Source: an uncultured Bacteroidales bacterium (GTDB lineage: Bacteria > Bacteroidota > Bacteroidia > Bacteroidales > P3). From it: 56,172 bases of DNA. Position numbers and translations under genes: made by a program. Under the pieces are notes generated by a model. That model was not told the DNA's origin and searched no databases. It worked only from the letters and a program-made list of their open reading frames with translations. Shown one piece after another: positions 16,002 through 23,045 of the stretch (position 1 is the first letter of the stretch; each line of letters opens with the position of its first letter). Where the stretch lies: NCBI GenBank assembly GCA_900317125.1, contig ONFR01000016.1, positions 1 to 56,172 on the forward strand, in the 5' to 3' direction.

Positions 16002-16853
16002 TCAGAAGCCCCACACGTTTTTCCCCTCGACACAGGGCGAGATGCAGCTGGTCTTGCAGAGATAGTAAGGGTGCGAGAACAGCACGCGGTCCGAACGCTC
16101 AGGCGTGATGAAAAGGCTTGCCGCCGCTGCATCGGCGCCACGGCTGCGCAACACATCAATAACCTCGTCGAAATTGTAGCCGCTGAAATGCACCGGACGC
16201 CCGGCGAAAATGCTGAAGCGCAGCATCATCTCCACCTCCAAGCCCGTCCACACATTCTCCTTGTAGAAACTGAAAGGCGCATTGTCCGCCAACGTAGCCA
16301 CCTCGATGGGATGCCCCTTCAGGTCCGCCAGTGCGTCCATAGTAGGCATCGTCACCGTGTCCAGCCGCTGCGAGCACCAACGGCCGAACATCTCGTCGAG
16401 TGTACCGTCGGACTTGATCTGCACCAGAAAGTCGTTGAACTGCTGGCAGAGCTTCTCGTCCCTGGGGTTGAAAGCCACCGCCACATCGAAACCGCCGGGC
16501 AGGTTGAAATCCACCGCCAGCCCATGCTCGGCCATGCCGAGGGTGGTGAGCACCACCGTGTCGATAATGCCGCAGTCGGCCACACTGTCGCTGATGGCGG
16601 CAAAAAGTTCCGTAGGCGTCTCGCAACGGACAAGACGGATATGGGCGAAATTGTTCGTGTCGCTCAGAAGCACATCGCTCGTGCTGCCGTTGATAACGGC
16701 AACCGAATGCCCCTCCAAATCCTCCAGACTGGTGAAACCCGCCACCGTAGCGGGAGCCTCGGTCTGGTTGTTGCAGCCTGTCAACAAGCCTCCCAGCAGG
16801 GCGGCAGCAAGGGCACAGGCCATACCCATAAAGCGTAAACGATTGTTCACCAT
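16002..16853 (-). CDS. Solute-binding-protein-family lipoprotein (SBP_bac_3-like), 283 aa
   Basis: A lipoprotein signal peptide ends in LLTGC with the lipidated Cys at about residue 27. The mature part has two similar lobes, typical of amino-acid-type periplasmic binding proteins: SLEDLEGHSVAVINGSTSD and the later ALADLKGHPIEVATLADNAPFSF. The final segment SLFITPERSDRVLFSHPYY is the usual SBP_bac_3 motif. No ABC permease or ATPase gene is adjacent, so it may act in sensing or with distant partners. The stop codon is followed immediately by an octamer array on the same strand. The promoter box at 16891-16898 supports this start. Confidence 0.82.
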   Translation of the reverse strand: MVNNRLRFMGMACALAAALLGGLLTGCNNQTEAPATVAGFTSLEDLEGHSVAVINGSTSDVLLSDTNNFAHIRLVRCETPTELFAAISDSVADCGIIDTVVLTTLGMAEHGLAVDFNLPGGFDVAVAFNPRDEKLCQQFNDFLVQIKSDGTLDEMFGRWCSQRLDTVTMPTMDALADLKGHPIEVATLADNAPFSFYKENVWTGLEVEMMLRFSIFAGRPVHFSGYNFDEVIDVLRSRGADAAAASLFITPERSDRVLFSHPYYLCKTSCISPCVEGKNVWGF

Positions 16854-16890
16854 AATATTATTTGCTTAAAACCATTTTAGATTGACAAAG

Positions 16891-16898
16891 CAAAAATA
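16891..16898 (-). promoter_or_regulatory. Promoter -7 box TATTTTTG (minus strand) for the SBP lipoprotein gene
   Basis: The plus strand reads CAAAAATA. It lies about 38 bp before the ATG at 16853. Confidence 0.55.
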
Positions 16899-16940
16899 CA
16901 CTTTTTTTTTCGATTGGCGAGGATTTGACGCTGCATCTTT

Positions 16941-17405
16941 TTATTCCACCAAACGGAAACGCACACGCCAAGTGCCGTCAGCAAAGTCGTGGCTGATAAT
17001 CTTGAAGTGGGGAATCTCACGTGTATTGGCCACATGGTCGCCGGCACAGGCACAGATGTCATAGTCGCCAATGCGCACCAGCCGGAGCGTCTCGGAGGCG
17101 TCGGCGGGCAGCTTGCTCAAATCCACCTCCGGGGGCAGATGGTCGCGGTCTACATATTCCACCGTCACATCCAGTTGCCGGCCTATCACCTCGTTCACTT
17201 TGTCCTCGATGGCCTGCACCTGCTCCGCAGTAGGTGCTGTGGGCAGTTGGTAGTCGCACTTGCTCTTCTTTTTCTCGATATGGGCGTTCCTCGACCTCGG
17301 ACAACCGAACATCCGCACCATGGTCTGGTTCAAAATATGCTCCGCCGTATGCATCGGCGGATACTCCTGTTTGTTGTGGGCGTTAAGAATAGGTTCTTGT
17401 TCCAT
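16941..17405 (-). CDS. AlaX-type alanyl/threonyl-tRNA editing domain protein, 154 aa
   Basis: A stand-alone second-additional-domain (SAD) protein that would hydrolyse mischarged tRNA in the cytosol. The zinc motif HTAEH (His19, His23) and the C-terminal half of the site, CAGDHVANTREI (Cys120, His124), match the HxxxH and CxxxH of AlaX and alanyl-tRNA synthetase editing domains. Length fits the shortest AlaX class. The first 22 codons are exactly duplicated at 18304-18369, 964 bp upstream. The gene follows the membrane protein gene at 17418 by only 12 bp, so it is probably now transcribed as the last gene of that unit. Confidence 0.85.
   Translation of the reverse strand: MEQEPILNAHNKQEYPPMHTAEHILNQTMVRMFGCPRSRNAHIEKKKSKCDYQLPTAPTAEQVQAIEDKVNEVIGRQLDVTVEYVDRDHLPPEVDLSKLPADASETLRLVRIGDYDICACAGDHVANTREIPHFKIISHDFADGTWRVRFRLVE
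17340..17405. repeat. 66-bp direct repeat, copy 1 (inside the AlaX gene 5' end)
   Basis: Identical base for base to 18304-18369. It covers codons 1-22 of the editing protein and ends within its HTAEH zinc motif. Confidence 0.93.
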
Positions 17406-17417
17406 ATTAGAATGTAT

Positions 17418-18254
17418 TTATCTCATCCAACCATCCATGCGGTAGACTTTCTCCATAAGTTTGACTTCTTGGCGGGTGGCGCTGTCTCTGTGCCATACCT
17501 CTACACGCACGGCATAGTAGTCTTCCCAATCGCCCTCGTAGATGACGAACTCGCATTTCTCTACAAGTTTGGTAAAGAACTTTGTTGCCGAGCAATAAAC
17601 AGAGGTGTTTCGACGCATCACATTCTCCGACAAGGGGATATTGTCACCCACCTCATAACATTTCAAAAACAGCGTACCCGCAGGCAATGCGGAGAAAGAA
17701 AAGTCATACAGATATCGCCCACCTTCAAAGTCATTCCATATCTGGAGATAACTGGCCCTAATGTTGCTGTCGACCATGGCCTCCTCATATTCAGTCACCC
17801 ACTTCCCATCTACCACATCAAAATTACATTCCAATGGTATGCAATATTCTGTTCCCTCAGGTATTGGATGTTCTTTTCCAAACTCATCAGATGGGTCAAT
17901 TACAGGCCATAGCACCGCAGCAAGCAACATCGTAACGAAACGCCATGTCAGCCTTATCCCGATTCTCGCCAACAAGAACCCGACAATGCCGACCGATGCC
18001 ACACCCACCGCCGACGAAGCCACAAGCTTACCCCAACACCGTATCACAGCAAGGATAATGAGCTGCACCAGCAGCAATGGCACAAACAAGAGCCATCCTG
18101 CAACCACAACAGCCTGCACCCAATGGGAGTGGCTGCACCATAAGGCAAGGACTACAGCAATAGACAAAACCACAAACAAGATGGACATGACCCACCAAAA
18201 CTTGGCTATACCTTCGGTCAACCAGTGTCTCCTATTATGTGCTTTTTTACTCAT
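17418..18254 (-). CDS. Membrane protein of unknown function, 278 aa
   Basis: After a short basic N-terminus (MSKKAHNRRHW) there are three or four hydrophobic segments up to about residue 135 (for example FWWVMSILFVVLSIAVVLAL in part, and LLFVPLLLVQLIILAVI). A soluble C-terminal domain of about 140 residues follows, rich in Tyr and Glu (YCIPLECNFDVVDGKW, later CEFVIYEGDWEDYYAVRVEVWHRD). I do not recognise the family. The gene is bracketed by the 66-bp direct repeats of the AlaX 5' end, and its ATG overlaps the stop codon of a 40-codon chimeric leader frame. Both points suggest arrival by insertion or segmental duplication. Confidence 0.75.
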   Translation of the reverse strand: MSKKAHNRRHWLTEGIAKFWWVMSILFVVLSIAVVLALWCSHSHWVQAVVVAGWLLFVPLLLVQLIILAVIRCWGKLVASSAVGVASVGIVGFLLARIGIRLTWRFVTMLLAAVLWPVIDPSDEFGKEHPIPEGTEYCIPLECNFDVVDGKWVTEYEEAMVDSNIRASYLQIWNDFEGGRYLYDFSFSALPAGTLFLKCYEVGDNIPLSENVMRRNTSVYCSATKFFTKLVEKCEFVIYEGDWEDYYAVRVEVWHRDSATRQEVKLMEKVYRMDGWMR

Positions 18255-18369
18255 ACTGGTTTTGTGGTTTGCAGGACTGACATTCTTTTAAGGATGTGTC
18301 CGTCTCCGCCGTATGCATCGGCGGATACTCCTGTTTGTTGTGGGCGTTAAGAATAGGTTCTTGTTCCAT
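18247..18369 (-). pseudogene. Chimeric 40-codon leader: duplicated AlaX N-terminus fused to 18 new codons
   Basis: From the ATG at 18369 the first 22 codons equal those of the AlaX gene at 17405, then 18 unrelated codons (TDTSLKECQSCKPQNQYE) lead to a TAA at 18247-18249. This overlaps the ATG of the membrane protein gene at 18254. The zinc motif is cut after HTAE, so no editing activity is possible. It is either a duplication scar or a translated leader coupled to the membrane protein gene. Confidence 0.7.
18304..18369. repeat. 66-bp direct repeat, copy 2 (orphan AlaX 5' end)
   Basis: An exact copy of 17340-17405. The sequences diverge at once on both sides. The repeats bracket about 0.9 kb containing a single membrane protein gene. 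Confidence 0.93.
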
Positions 18370-18637
18370 TATTCATCTGTTTTTTTTGTTGTAAACGAAT
18401 GATATGCCGTTTTATTGCATCTGTGGTTATAATAGTTTATCTTTCGATGGGGATGACTGTTTATCCCCATCAGGTTTATGCCTACAACTCCCTTCTCTTT
18501 ATTGTGCAGCGCTGTAACAAGGTTTAACCGGTAGCGGCGGCTCCTGTCTTTAACAGTATTTAACACTATGCACCTGTAAGATTTCAGCACCCACCGCGTT
18601 TATATAAACGAAGAACAACCCATAAAACTCTATCATC
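18370..18637. other. Intergenic region with one hairpin
   Basis: A perfect hairpin GATGGGGAT/ATCCCCATC lies at 18446-18471. The region should contain divergent promoters for the leader/membrane unit and the barrel gene at 18638, but I find no clear TAnnTTTG box. Confidence 0.4.
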
Positions 18638-19402
18638 ATGAAAAAGATTATATTCCTGCTATTTGCCGTCGCCGGAATGGCGGCACAGGCACAATTTACC
18701 CTTGGTGTCAACAGCGGATTATCCCATTTAAACCACAATGGAGAAAAACGCAACGAATACCTCTACACCTTGTCGCCCGGCTTGATACTGGGCTACCGCG
18801 TCGCGGACCATCTCACGGTGGGCATCACCGGCAACATTTCGTACATGTGCAATGGTGACCGCTACGAGGTGCCCGAAAATCCACCGGCACAGCCAGGTGA
18901 ATATCCCAACTACTATGATACCAAATACAGCTGCGACGAGGTGCTGCTTTGGAACGCCGGAGTCTATGCACGCTACGACATCCCCCTCACCGGCCACCTG
19001 TCGCTCTTTGCCCACCTCACTGCCGGCTACGGCAACACCTATTCGCGCCATGTTGCTGAAAAGCTCATTTACAATCCATCCACCCAAAGTTATGACTCCC
19101 GTACCACCAAACGTAACGGCGACAACATCATCGCCTCGATGCATGCCGACCTCACTCCGGGTGTCTCCTACCGTTTCAACAGCCATCTCTCGGCCGACCT
19201 TTATCTCAATGTGCTAAGCCTGTCCTACTGTCACTATACCGTTAATACAAGAAAAGGTGGCAGCAGCAAGGTCTCATACAACACCACCTCTTTCGGGACA
19301 CAGAACTACCTGATGTGGGTCTTCTTGATGGACAGCTACCAACTCATGACCAGCCCCGCCCAGCTTTCCAGCTTCAACATAGGCATCAACTACACCTTCT
19401 AA
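18638..19402 (+). CDS. Outer membrane beta-barrel protein, 254 aa
   Basis: A signal peptide (MKKIIFLLFAVAGMAAQAQ) is followed by alternating polar/hydrophobic strands with aromatic ends (FTLGVNSGLSHL, GYRVADHLTVGITGNISYM, and so on). The ending SFNIGINYTF finishes in Phe, as needed for BAM-mediated insertion. This is the Bacteroidota porin-family / OMP_b-brl pattern. An ECF sigma gene starts 7 bp after the stop and a membrane-anchored barrel partner follows. The three probably form one regulatory unit in which this barrel may be a sensor or a target. Substrate is unknown. Confidence 0.82.
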   Translation: MKKIIFLLFAVAGMAAQAQFTLGVNSGLSHLNHNGEKRNEYLYTLSPGLILGYRVADHLTVGITGNISYMCNGDRYEVPENPPAQPGEYPNYYDTKYSCDEVLLWNAGVYARYDIPLTGHLSLFAHLTAGYGNTYSRHVAEKLIYNPSTQSYDSRTTKRNGDNIIASMHADLTPGVSYRFNSHLSADLYLNVLSLSYCHYTVNTRKGGSSKVSYNTTSFGTQNYLMWVFLMDSYQLMTSPAQLSSFNIGINYTF

Positions 19403-19409
19403 AAAAACA

Positions 19410-19892
19410 TTGACCACCGACGAGTTCATCCGCGACATCATCTCACTGCAGCCCGCCATGCGTCGCATGGCGGAGCAGCTTCTGCACGACAACGCCCAGG
19501 CCGCCGATGCTGTGCAAGAGACCTTGACACGCCTTTGGACGAAACGGTGGAAACTGGGCAGGATTGACGACAAGAGCGGTTATTGCCTCCAGGCGTTGCG
19601 CAACGAGTGTTTGGATATGCTCAGGCGTAGGCGCCCCACAGTAGATGCCTTTAGTCTGGCCGACACCCTGCCCGATGCTCCTCCTCAGGAAGCCCTCGAC
19701 GCCGAACAACGCTTCCAGCAACTCGAAAACGCCCTTGCCCAACTCTCGCCGGTGCAGCAACAGCTCGTGCAGCTGAAGTACATGGAGGGTCACAGCACCA
19801 AAGAGATTGCCTCCCTCACCGGTCTTTCGCCCTCCAACATCGACACCATCATGAGCCGAGTATATTCCATATTACGAAACAAGATACAATGA
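19410..19892 (+). CDS. ECF-type sigma factor with TTG start, 160 aa
   Basis: Region 2 (LHDNAQAADAVQETLTRLWTKRWKL, then SGYCLQALRNECLDMLRRRR) and region 4 (LSPVQQQLVQLKYMEGHSTKEIASLTGLSPSNIDTIMSRVYSILR) are both complete. A TAG at 19380 in this frame and the absence of any ATG before the region 2 core leave TTG at 19410 as the only reasonable start. That lies 7 bp after the stop of the barrel gene. It overlaps the next gene by 4 bp (ATGA). The weak start codon and tight coupling suggest low, stoichiometric expression with its partner. Confidence 0.88.
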   Translation: MTTDEFIRDIISLQPAMRRMAEQLLHDNAQAADAVQETLTRLWTKRWKLGRIDDKSGYCLQALRNECLDMLRRRRPTVDAFSLADTLPDAPPQEALDAEQRFQQLENALAQLSPVQQQLVQLKYMEGHSTKEIASLTGLSPSNIDTIMSRVYSILRNKIQ

Positions 19893-21010
19893 ACAGCAAT
19901 CCAAACCAAGACATAGAGCAACTGTTGCAGCAGTATGCAGAAGACCGCCGACAGCAAAGCGAAGCTGCCAAGCGGGTGCGCGGCATGGCTCGCCGACAAC
20001 GCCGCATCGTGACGACGGTGGCCACCGTGGCACTGTTGGTATTGGTCGGTGTGCCGATGGTTCGTCTCTTACTGCCGGAACAAGACTCACCCATGGGTAC
20101 CATCTTGGCCGAAGCAAGCCCAATGCCAGTATCCGCACCACAACCGGTGCCCTCGGCACCCCCAACAACTTCCAATGCCACAACCACCCTCCCTCATGCC
20201 AAACACACCCATCGGTTGGTGGTTCCTGCCACTACCAAGGTGCAGCCTGTCTCCTCCGATACCTCCGCACATCAGGCACTCGAGTCCTCGCACGACGACC
20301 CTGCACAGCCACTGCTGCAGACGGAAACCCCGCCTGCCGAAAACATCGCTAAAACCATTCCTGCGATACCATCCCCCCTGTCAACGGCTGAGGTACTCCC
20401 TCCTGCTCCCCAAAGCCGACGCCTCCACCTCACCGCACAAGTGGGCGGCTCTACTACCGCACCTTCTGGCTACGAGTACAGCTACCTCAACGCCGGTGTA
20501 GGCGTCAGTGTTGCCCTTGTCTCCGGCGGCGGCACAACATCCAATCCCCGCTACGAGATGGCGATGGGCGTAGGCGTGGACGGATACCTGAACACACGTG
20601 CCATTCGATTTGGGGGGGCAGAATACGATTATCCCTATCCCGGATCCAATTCCATAGATGCATCCGACGGGTACACTTCATCCGATGAAATCATTGAGAT
20701 AACATGGGTCTACCCTAACTTCGCCCTCTACGCCACACTGCCATTCACCTTCGACCTTTACCCCCGTGGCCACAACCGCCCGGGATACCTGTTCAGCCTC
20801 ACACCGGGGCGTGCCGTCACACCTGTCTCCAACATCATCGGTGGCCGCCGGTTGAAAGGAATCAACCCCTGGAAAATGACGCTTGGCATCGGCATCACAT
20901 TCCCCAACAGTTTCCTCCACAGCCTCAGTTTTACAGCCAATCTCCTCCCCTCCTACATCGAAGGTCCATTGGAGAATGTCCACGAAGTGGGACTGGTCTT
21001 TGGATTCTGA
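19889..21010 (+). CDS. Putative anti-sigma/envelope protein: inner-membrane anchor joined to barrel-like C-terminus, 373 aa
   Basis: A cytosolic N-terminus of about 45 residues (QLLQQYAEDRRQQSEAAKRVRGM) precedes one membrane segment (TVATVALLVLVGVPMVRLLL). A Pro/Ser/Thr-rich linker of about 120 residues follows (PMPVSAPQPVPSAPPTTSN and similar), then about 190 residues of beta strands. These begin RRLHLTAQVGG and end NVHEVGLVFGF with a terminal Phe. Position directly after an ECF sigma gene, with ATGA overlap, suggests that the N-terminus binds the sigma factor. The barrel-like end suggests contact with the outer membrane. The family is not named with certainty; the architecture is what I see. 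Confidence 0.7.
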   Translation: MNSNPNQDIEQLLQQYAEDRRQQSEAAKRVRGMARRQRRIVTTVATVALLVLVGVPMVRLLLPEQDSPMGTILAEASPMPVSAPQPVPSAPPTTSNATTTLPHAKHTHRLVVPATTKVQPVSSDTSAHQALESSHDDPAQPLLQTETPPAENIAKTIPAIPSPLSTAEVLPPAPQSRRLHLTAQVGGSTTAPSGYEYSYLNAGVGVSVALVSGGGTTSNPRYEMAMGVGVDGYLNTRAIRFGGAEYDYPYPGSNSIDASDGYTSSDEIIEITWVYPNFALYATLPFTFDLYPRGHNRPGYLFSLTPGRAVTPVSNIIGGRRLKGINPWKMTLGIGITFPNSFLHSLSFTANLLPSYIEGPLENVHEVGLVFGF

Positions 21011-21044
21011 TTTTTGAATAAAGTGATTTTTTATTGTATCTTTG
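21011..21044 (+). promoter_or_regulatory. Full promoter (TTTTTG and TATCTTTG, 20-bp spacing) of umuDC
   Basis: The -33-like TTTTTG lies at 21011-21016 and the -7 box at 21037-21044. A perfect dyad begins 2 bp after the -7 box. Confidence 0.7.
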
Positions 21045-21045
21045 C

Positions 21046-21072
21046 ATATTGGCGGTATGCTCCCGCCAATAT
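21046..21072. promoter_or_regulatory. Perfect 10-bp dyad at the umuDC transcription start
   Basis: ATATTGGCGG (21046-21055) and CCGCCAATAT (21063-21072) are separated by 7 bp. The position over the start site is that of a repressor operator. An RNA hairpin in the leader is the alternative. Confidence 0.6.
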
Positions 21073-21092
21073 ACATTATTACTGATATTGAG

Positions 21093-21548
21093 ATGACTAA
21101 AGTGACTATCCTTCCAAGCGAGTTTGGCCAAAGACTCGAATTGCAACTGGCCTCGGCGCTCAAAGCGGGCTTCCCCTCGCCAGCCGAGGACTACGCCCAC
21201 GAGGGGCTGGACTTCAACCGCGACCTGATACGCCATCCCGAAGCCACCTTCTACGGACGCGTGGACGGCGACAGCATGATTGACGCCGGCATCAACGACG
21301 GCGACATTGCTGTTATCGACCGCTCGGTCGAGGCTCAAGACGGGGATGTGGTAGTGGCCTATGTCAACAACGAGTTCACCATCAAATATCTCGACCTCTC
21401 GCACAAATCCGATGGATATATCGAACTGCGTCCCGCCAACAAGAGCTATCACCCCATCCGTATCGACAGTACCGACGATTTCGAGGTATGGGGTGTAGTG
21501 GTGTGGACCATCCGCGCTTGGCATCCAGGTGGCAGGGGAGAGAACTGA
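21093..21548 (+). CDS. umuD: UmuD-like S24 peptidase subunit, 151 aa
   Basis: The accessory subunit of translesion polymerase V, activated by self-cleavage. The cleavage region LKA-GFPSPAEDY resembles the E. coli site just before GFPSPA. The catalytic Ser is in GRVDGDSMIDAGI and the Lys in NNEFTIKYLDL. Length is typical. The start at 21093 is preferred, because the TTG at 21042 lies inside the promoter box and the ATG at 21057 lies inside the operator-like dyad. umuC follows 7 bp later. The dyad at the transcription start suggests damage-responsive repression. Confidence 0.9.
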   Translation: MTKVTILPSEFGQRLELQLASALKAGFPSPAEDYAHEGLDFNRDLIRHPEATFYGRVDGDSMIDAGINDGDIAVIDRSVEAQDGDVVVAYVNNEFTIKYLDLSHKSDGYIELRPANKSYHPIRIDSTDDFEVWGVVVWTIRAWHPGGRGEN

Positions 21549-21555
21549 TACCACC

Positions 21556-22851
21556 ATGTACGGCATCATCGACTGCGACAACTGCTATGTAAGCTGCGAA
21601 CGGGTCTTCCGTCCCGACCTGAAGGGAAAGCCCGTGGTAGTGCTGTCCAACAACGACGGCTGCATCGTGGCTCGCTCCAACGAAGCCAAACGCATGGGCA
21701 TCAAAGCCGGTATGCCCTACTTCAAGCTCGCCGAGCAGTTCCCCGACGAGAAGATTGCCGTCTTCTCCTCCAACTACGAGCTCTACGGCGAACTGACCGC
21801 CCGCGTGGTGGACATCATCCGGCAGGAGGCCCCTCGCTATTTCCGCTATTCCATCGACGAGTGCTTTGTGATGCTGGACGGCATGGAGTCGGTCGACCTC
21901 AAACAATGGGGCGAACAGCTGCACCGACGCATCGCCCGTTCGGTGGGAGTGCCCGTCAGCGTCGGCATCGCTCCCGACAAAACCCTGGCCAAGGTGGCCA
22001 GCCATTTTGCCAAACGTTACCCGGGCTACCGCCACTGCTGCCTAATCGACACCGACGAGAAACGCCGGAAAGCGTTGAAGCTGTTCCCCATCGGCGATGT
22101 ATGGGGAATAGGGCGCCGCTATGCTGCACGGCTGGAGAAGATGGGTATGCCCACCGCCTACGACTTTGCCTCCATGTCGGCGGAATGGGTCAACGCCGAA
22201 TTCAACAATGTGGTAGTCCTCCGCACCTGGGCCGAACTCAACGGCCGCGACTGCGTGCCCGACGAGGCCATGGCCAAGAAGAAGAGCATCTGCACCAGCC
22301 GGAGCTTCAACGGCATGATTACCGACCTCGAAGAGCTGAAAGTGCACGTCAGCAACTATGCCGCCCGCTGTGCCGAGAAACTGCGCCAGCAGGACACCGT
22401 GGCCGCCATTGTAGCGGTGTTTCTCAACACCAACTTCTTCCGCGACGACCTGCCCCAGTATTGGCAGTTCCGCGAGCTGACGCTGCCCACCCCCACCAAC
22501 TCCTCCATCCAGATAGTGAAAGCCGCCACCGACGTACTGGCACAAATCTACAAACCCGGCTACCGATACAAGAAAGCGGGGGTGATAGTGATGGGCATCT
22601 CCCCCTCGTCGCCGGTACAACTCAACCTCTTCGACCTCAATGCCGACCAACTGCAACGGCTCAGAAAGCTTGATGCTGTGGTCGACCGCATCAACCGCAT
22701 CAACGGCACCGAGACCGTCATCCTCGCCTCCCAGCAGTATCGCCAACAGAACGACCAAGGCAAAAGCGAAGTCTTCGCCAACATCATCAAGCACGACTTC
22801 CGCAGCAAAAACCCCACCACCCGCTGGAGCGACATCATACGGCTGAAATAA
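21556..22851 (+). CDS. umuC: UmuC-like Y-family DNA polymerase, 431 aa
   Basis: The catalytic subunit of error-prone polymerase V. The palm motifs MYGIIDCDNCYVSCERVF (first metal-binding Asp) and YFRYSIDECFVML (SIDE motif near residue 100) are intact. The helix-hairpin-helix segment LFPIGDVWGIGRRYAARLEKMG and the little-finger part with SRSFNG are also present. The ending FRSKNPTTRWSDIIRLK resembles the UmuC C-terminus. It forms an operon with umuD. The longer frame from 21529 lacks support, because it would overlap umuD. Confidence 0.95.
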   Translation: MYGIIDCDNCYVSCERVFRPDLKGKPVVVLSNNDGCIVARSNEAKRMGIKAGMPYFKLAEQFPDEKIAVFSSNYELYGELTARVVDIIRQEAPRYFRYSIDECFVMLDGMESVDLKQWGEQLHRRIARSVGVPVSVGIAPDKTLAKVASHFAKRYPGYRHCCLIDTDEKRRKALKLFPIGDVWGIGRRYAARLEKMGMPTAYDFASMSAEWVNAEFNNVVVLRTWAELNGRDCVPDEAMAKKKSICTSRSFNGMITDLEELKVHVSNYAARCAEKLRQQDTVAAIVAVFLNTNFFRDDLPQYWQFRELTLPTPTNSSIQIVKAATDVLAQIYKPGYRYKKAGVIVMGISPSSPVQLNLFDLNADQLQRLRKLDAVVDRINRINGTETVILASQQYRQQNDQGKSEVFANIIKHDFRSKNPTTRWSDIIRLK

Positions 22852-22931
22852 CTGCCGTTCCAATGGGGCCTCAGGACAAAAGAAAAGTGAGGAGGCATCT
22901 CTTCTTTTTTCAATTTTTCAATCTTTTTTTG

Positions 22932-22939
22932 TATCTTTG
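22932..22939 (+). promoter_or_regulatory. Promoter -7 box TATCTTTG before the TPP riboswitch
   Basis: It is placed about 30 bp before the riboswitch, so transcription begins just ahead of the aptamer. Confidence 0.65.
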
Positions 22940-22965
22940 CACTCGATTCCGAGCGGATGGATATC

Positions 22966-23043
22966 GTTTAGGGGTGCTACAACTGTTTGTGGCTGAGATT
23001 ACACCCTCGAACCTGATCCGGATAATGCCGGCGGAGGAAACAA
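22966..23043 (+). ncRNA. TPP riboswitch (THI element)
   Basis: The aptamer shows the conserved pieces in order: AGGGGTGC (22970-22977), GGCTGAGATTACACCC near 22990-23006, CGAACCTGATCCGG near 23008-23021, TAATGCCGGCGGAGGAAAC at 23024-23042. The start codon lies 3 bp after it, so control is probably at translation initiation, as usual in this phylum. Confidence 0.95.
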
Positions 23044-23045
23044 CT

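Noticed and set aside
21042..21092. Upstream starts for umuD
   Set aside because: They lie within the -7 promoter box or the dyad at the transcription start, so they would not be in the mRNA or would be occluded.
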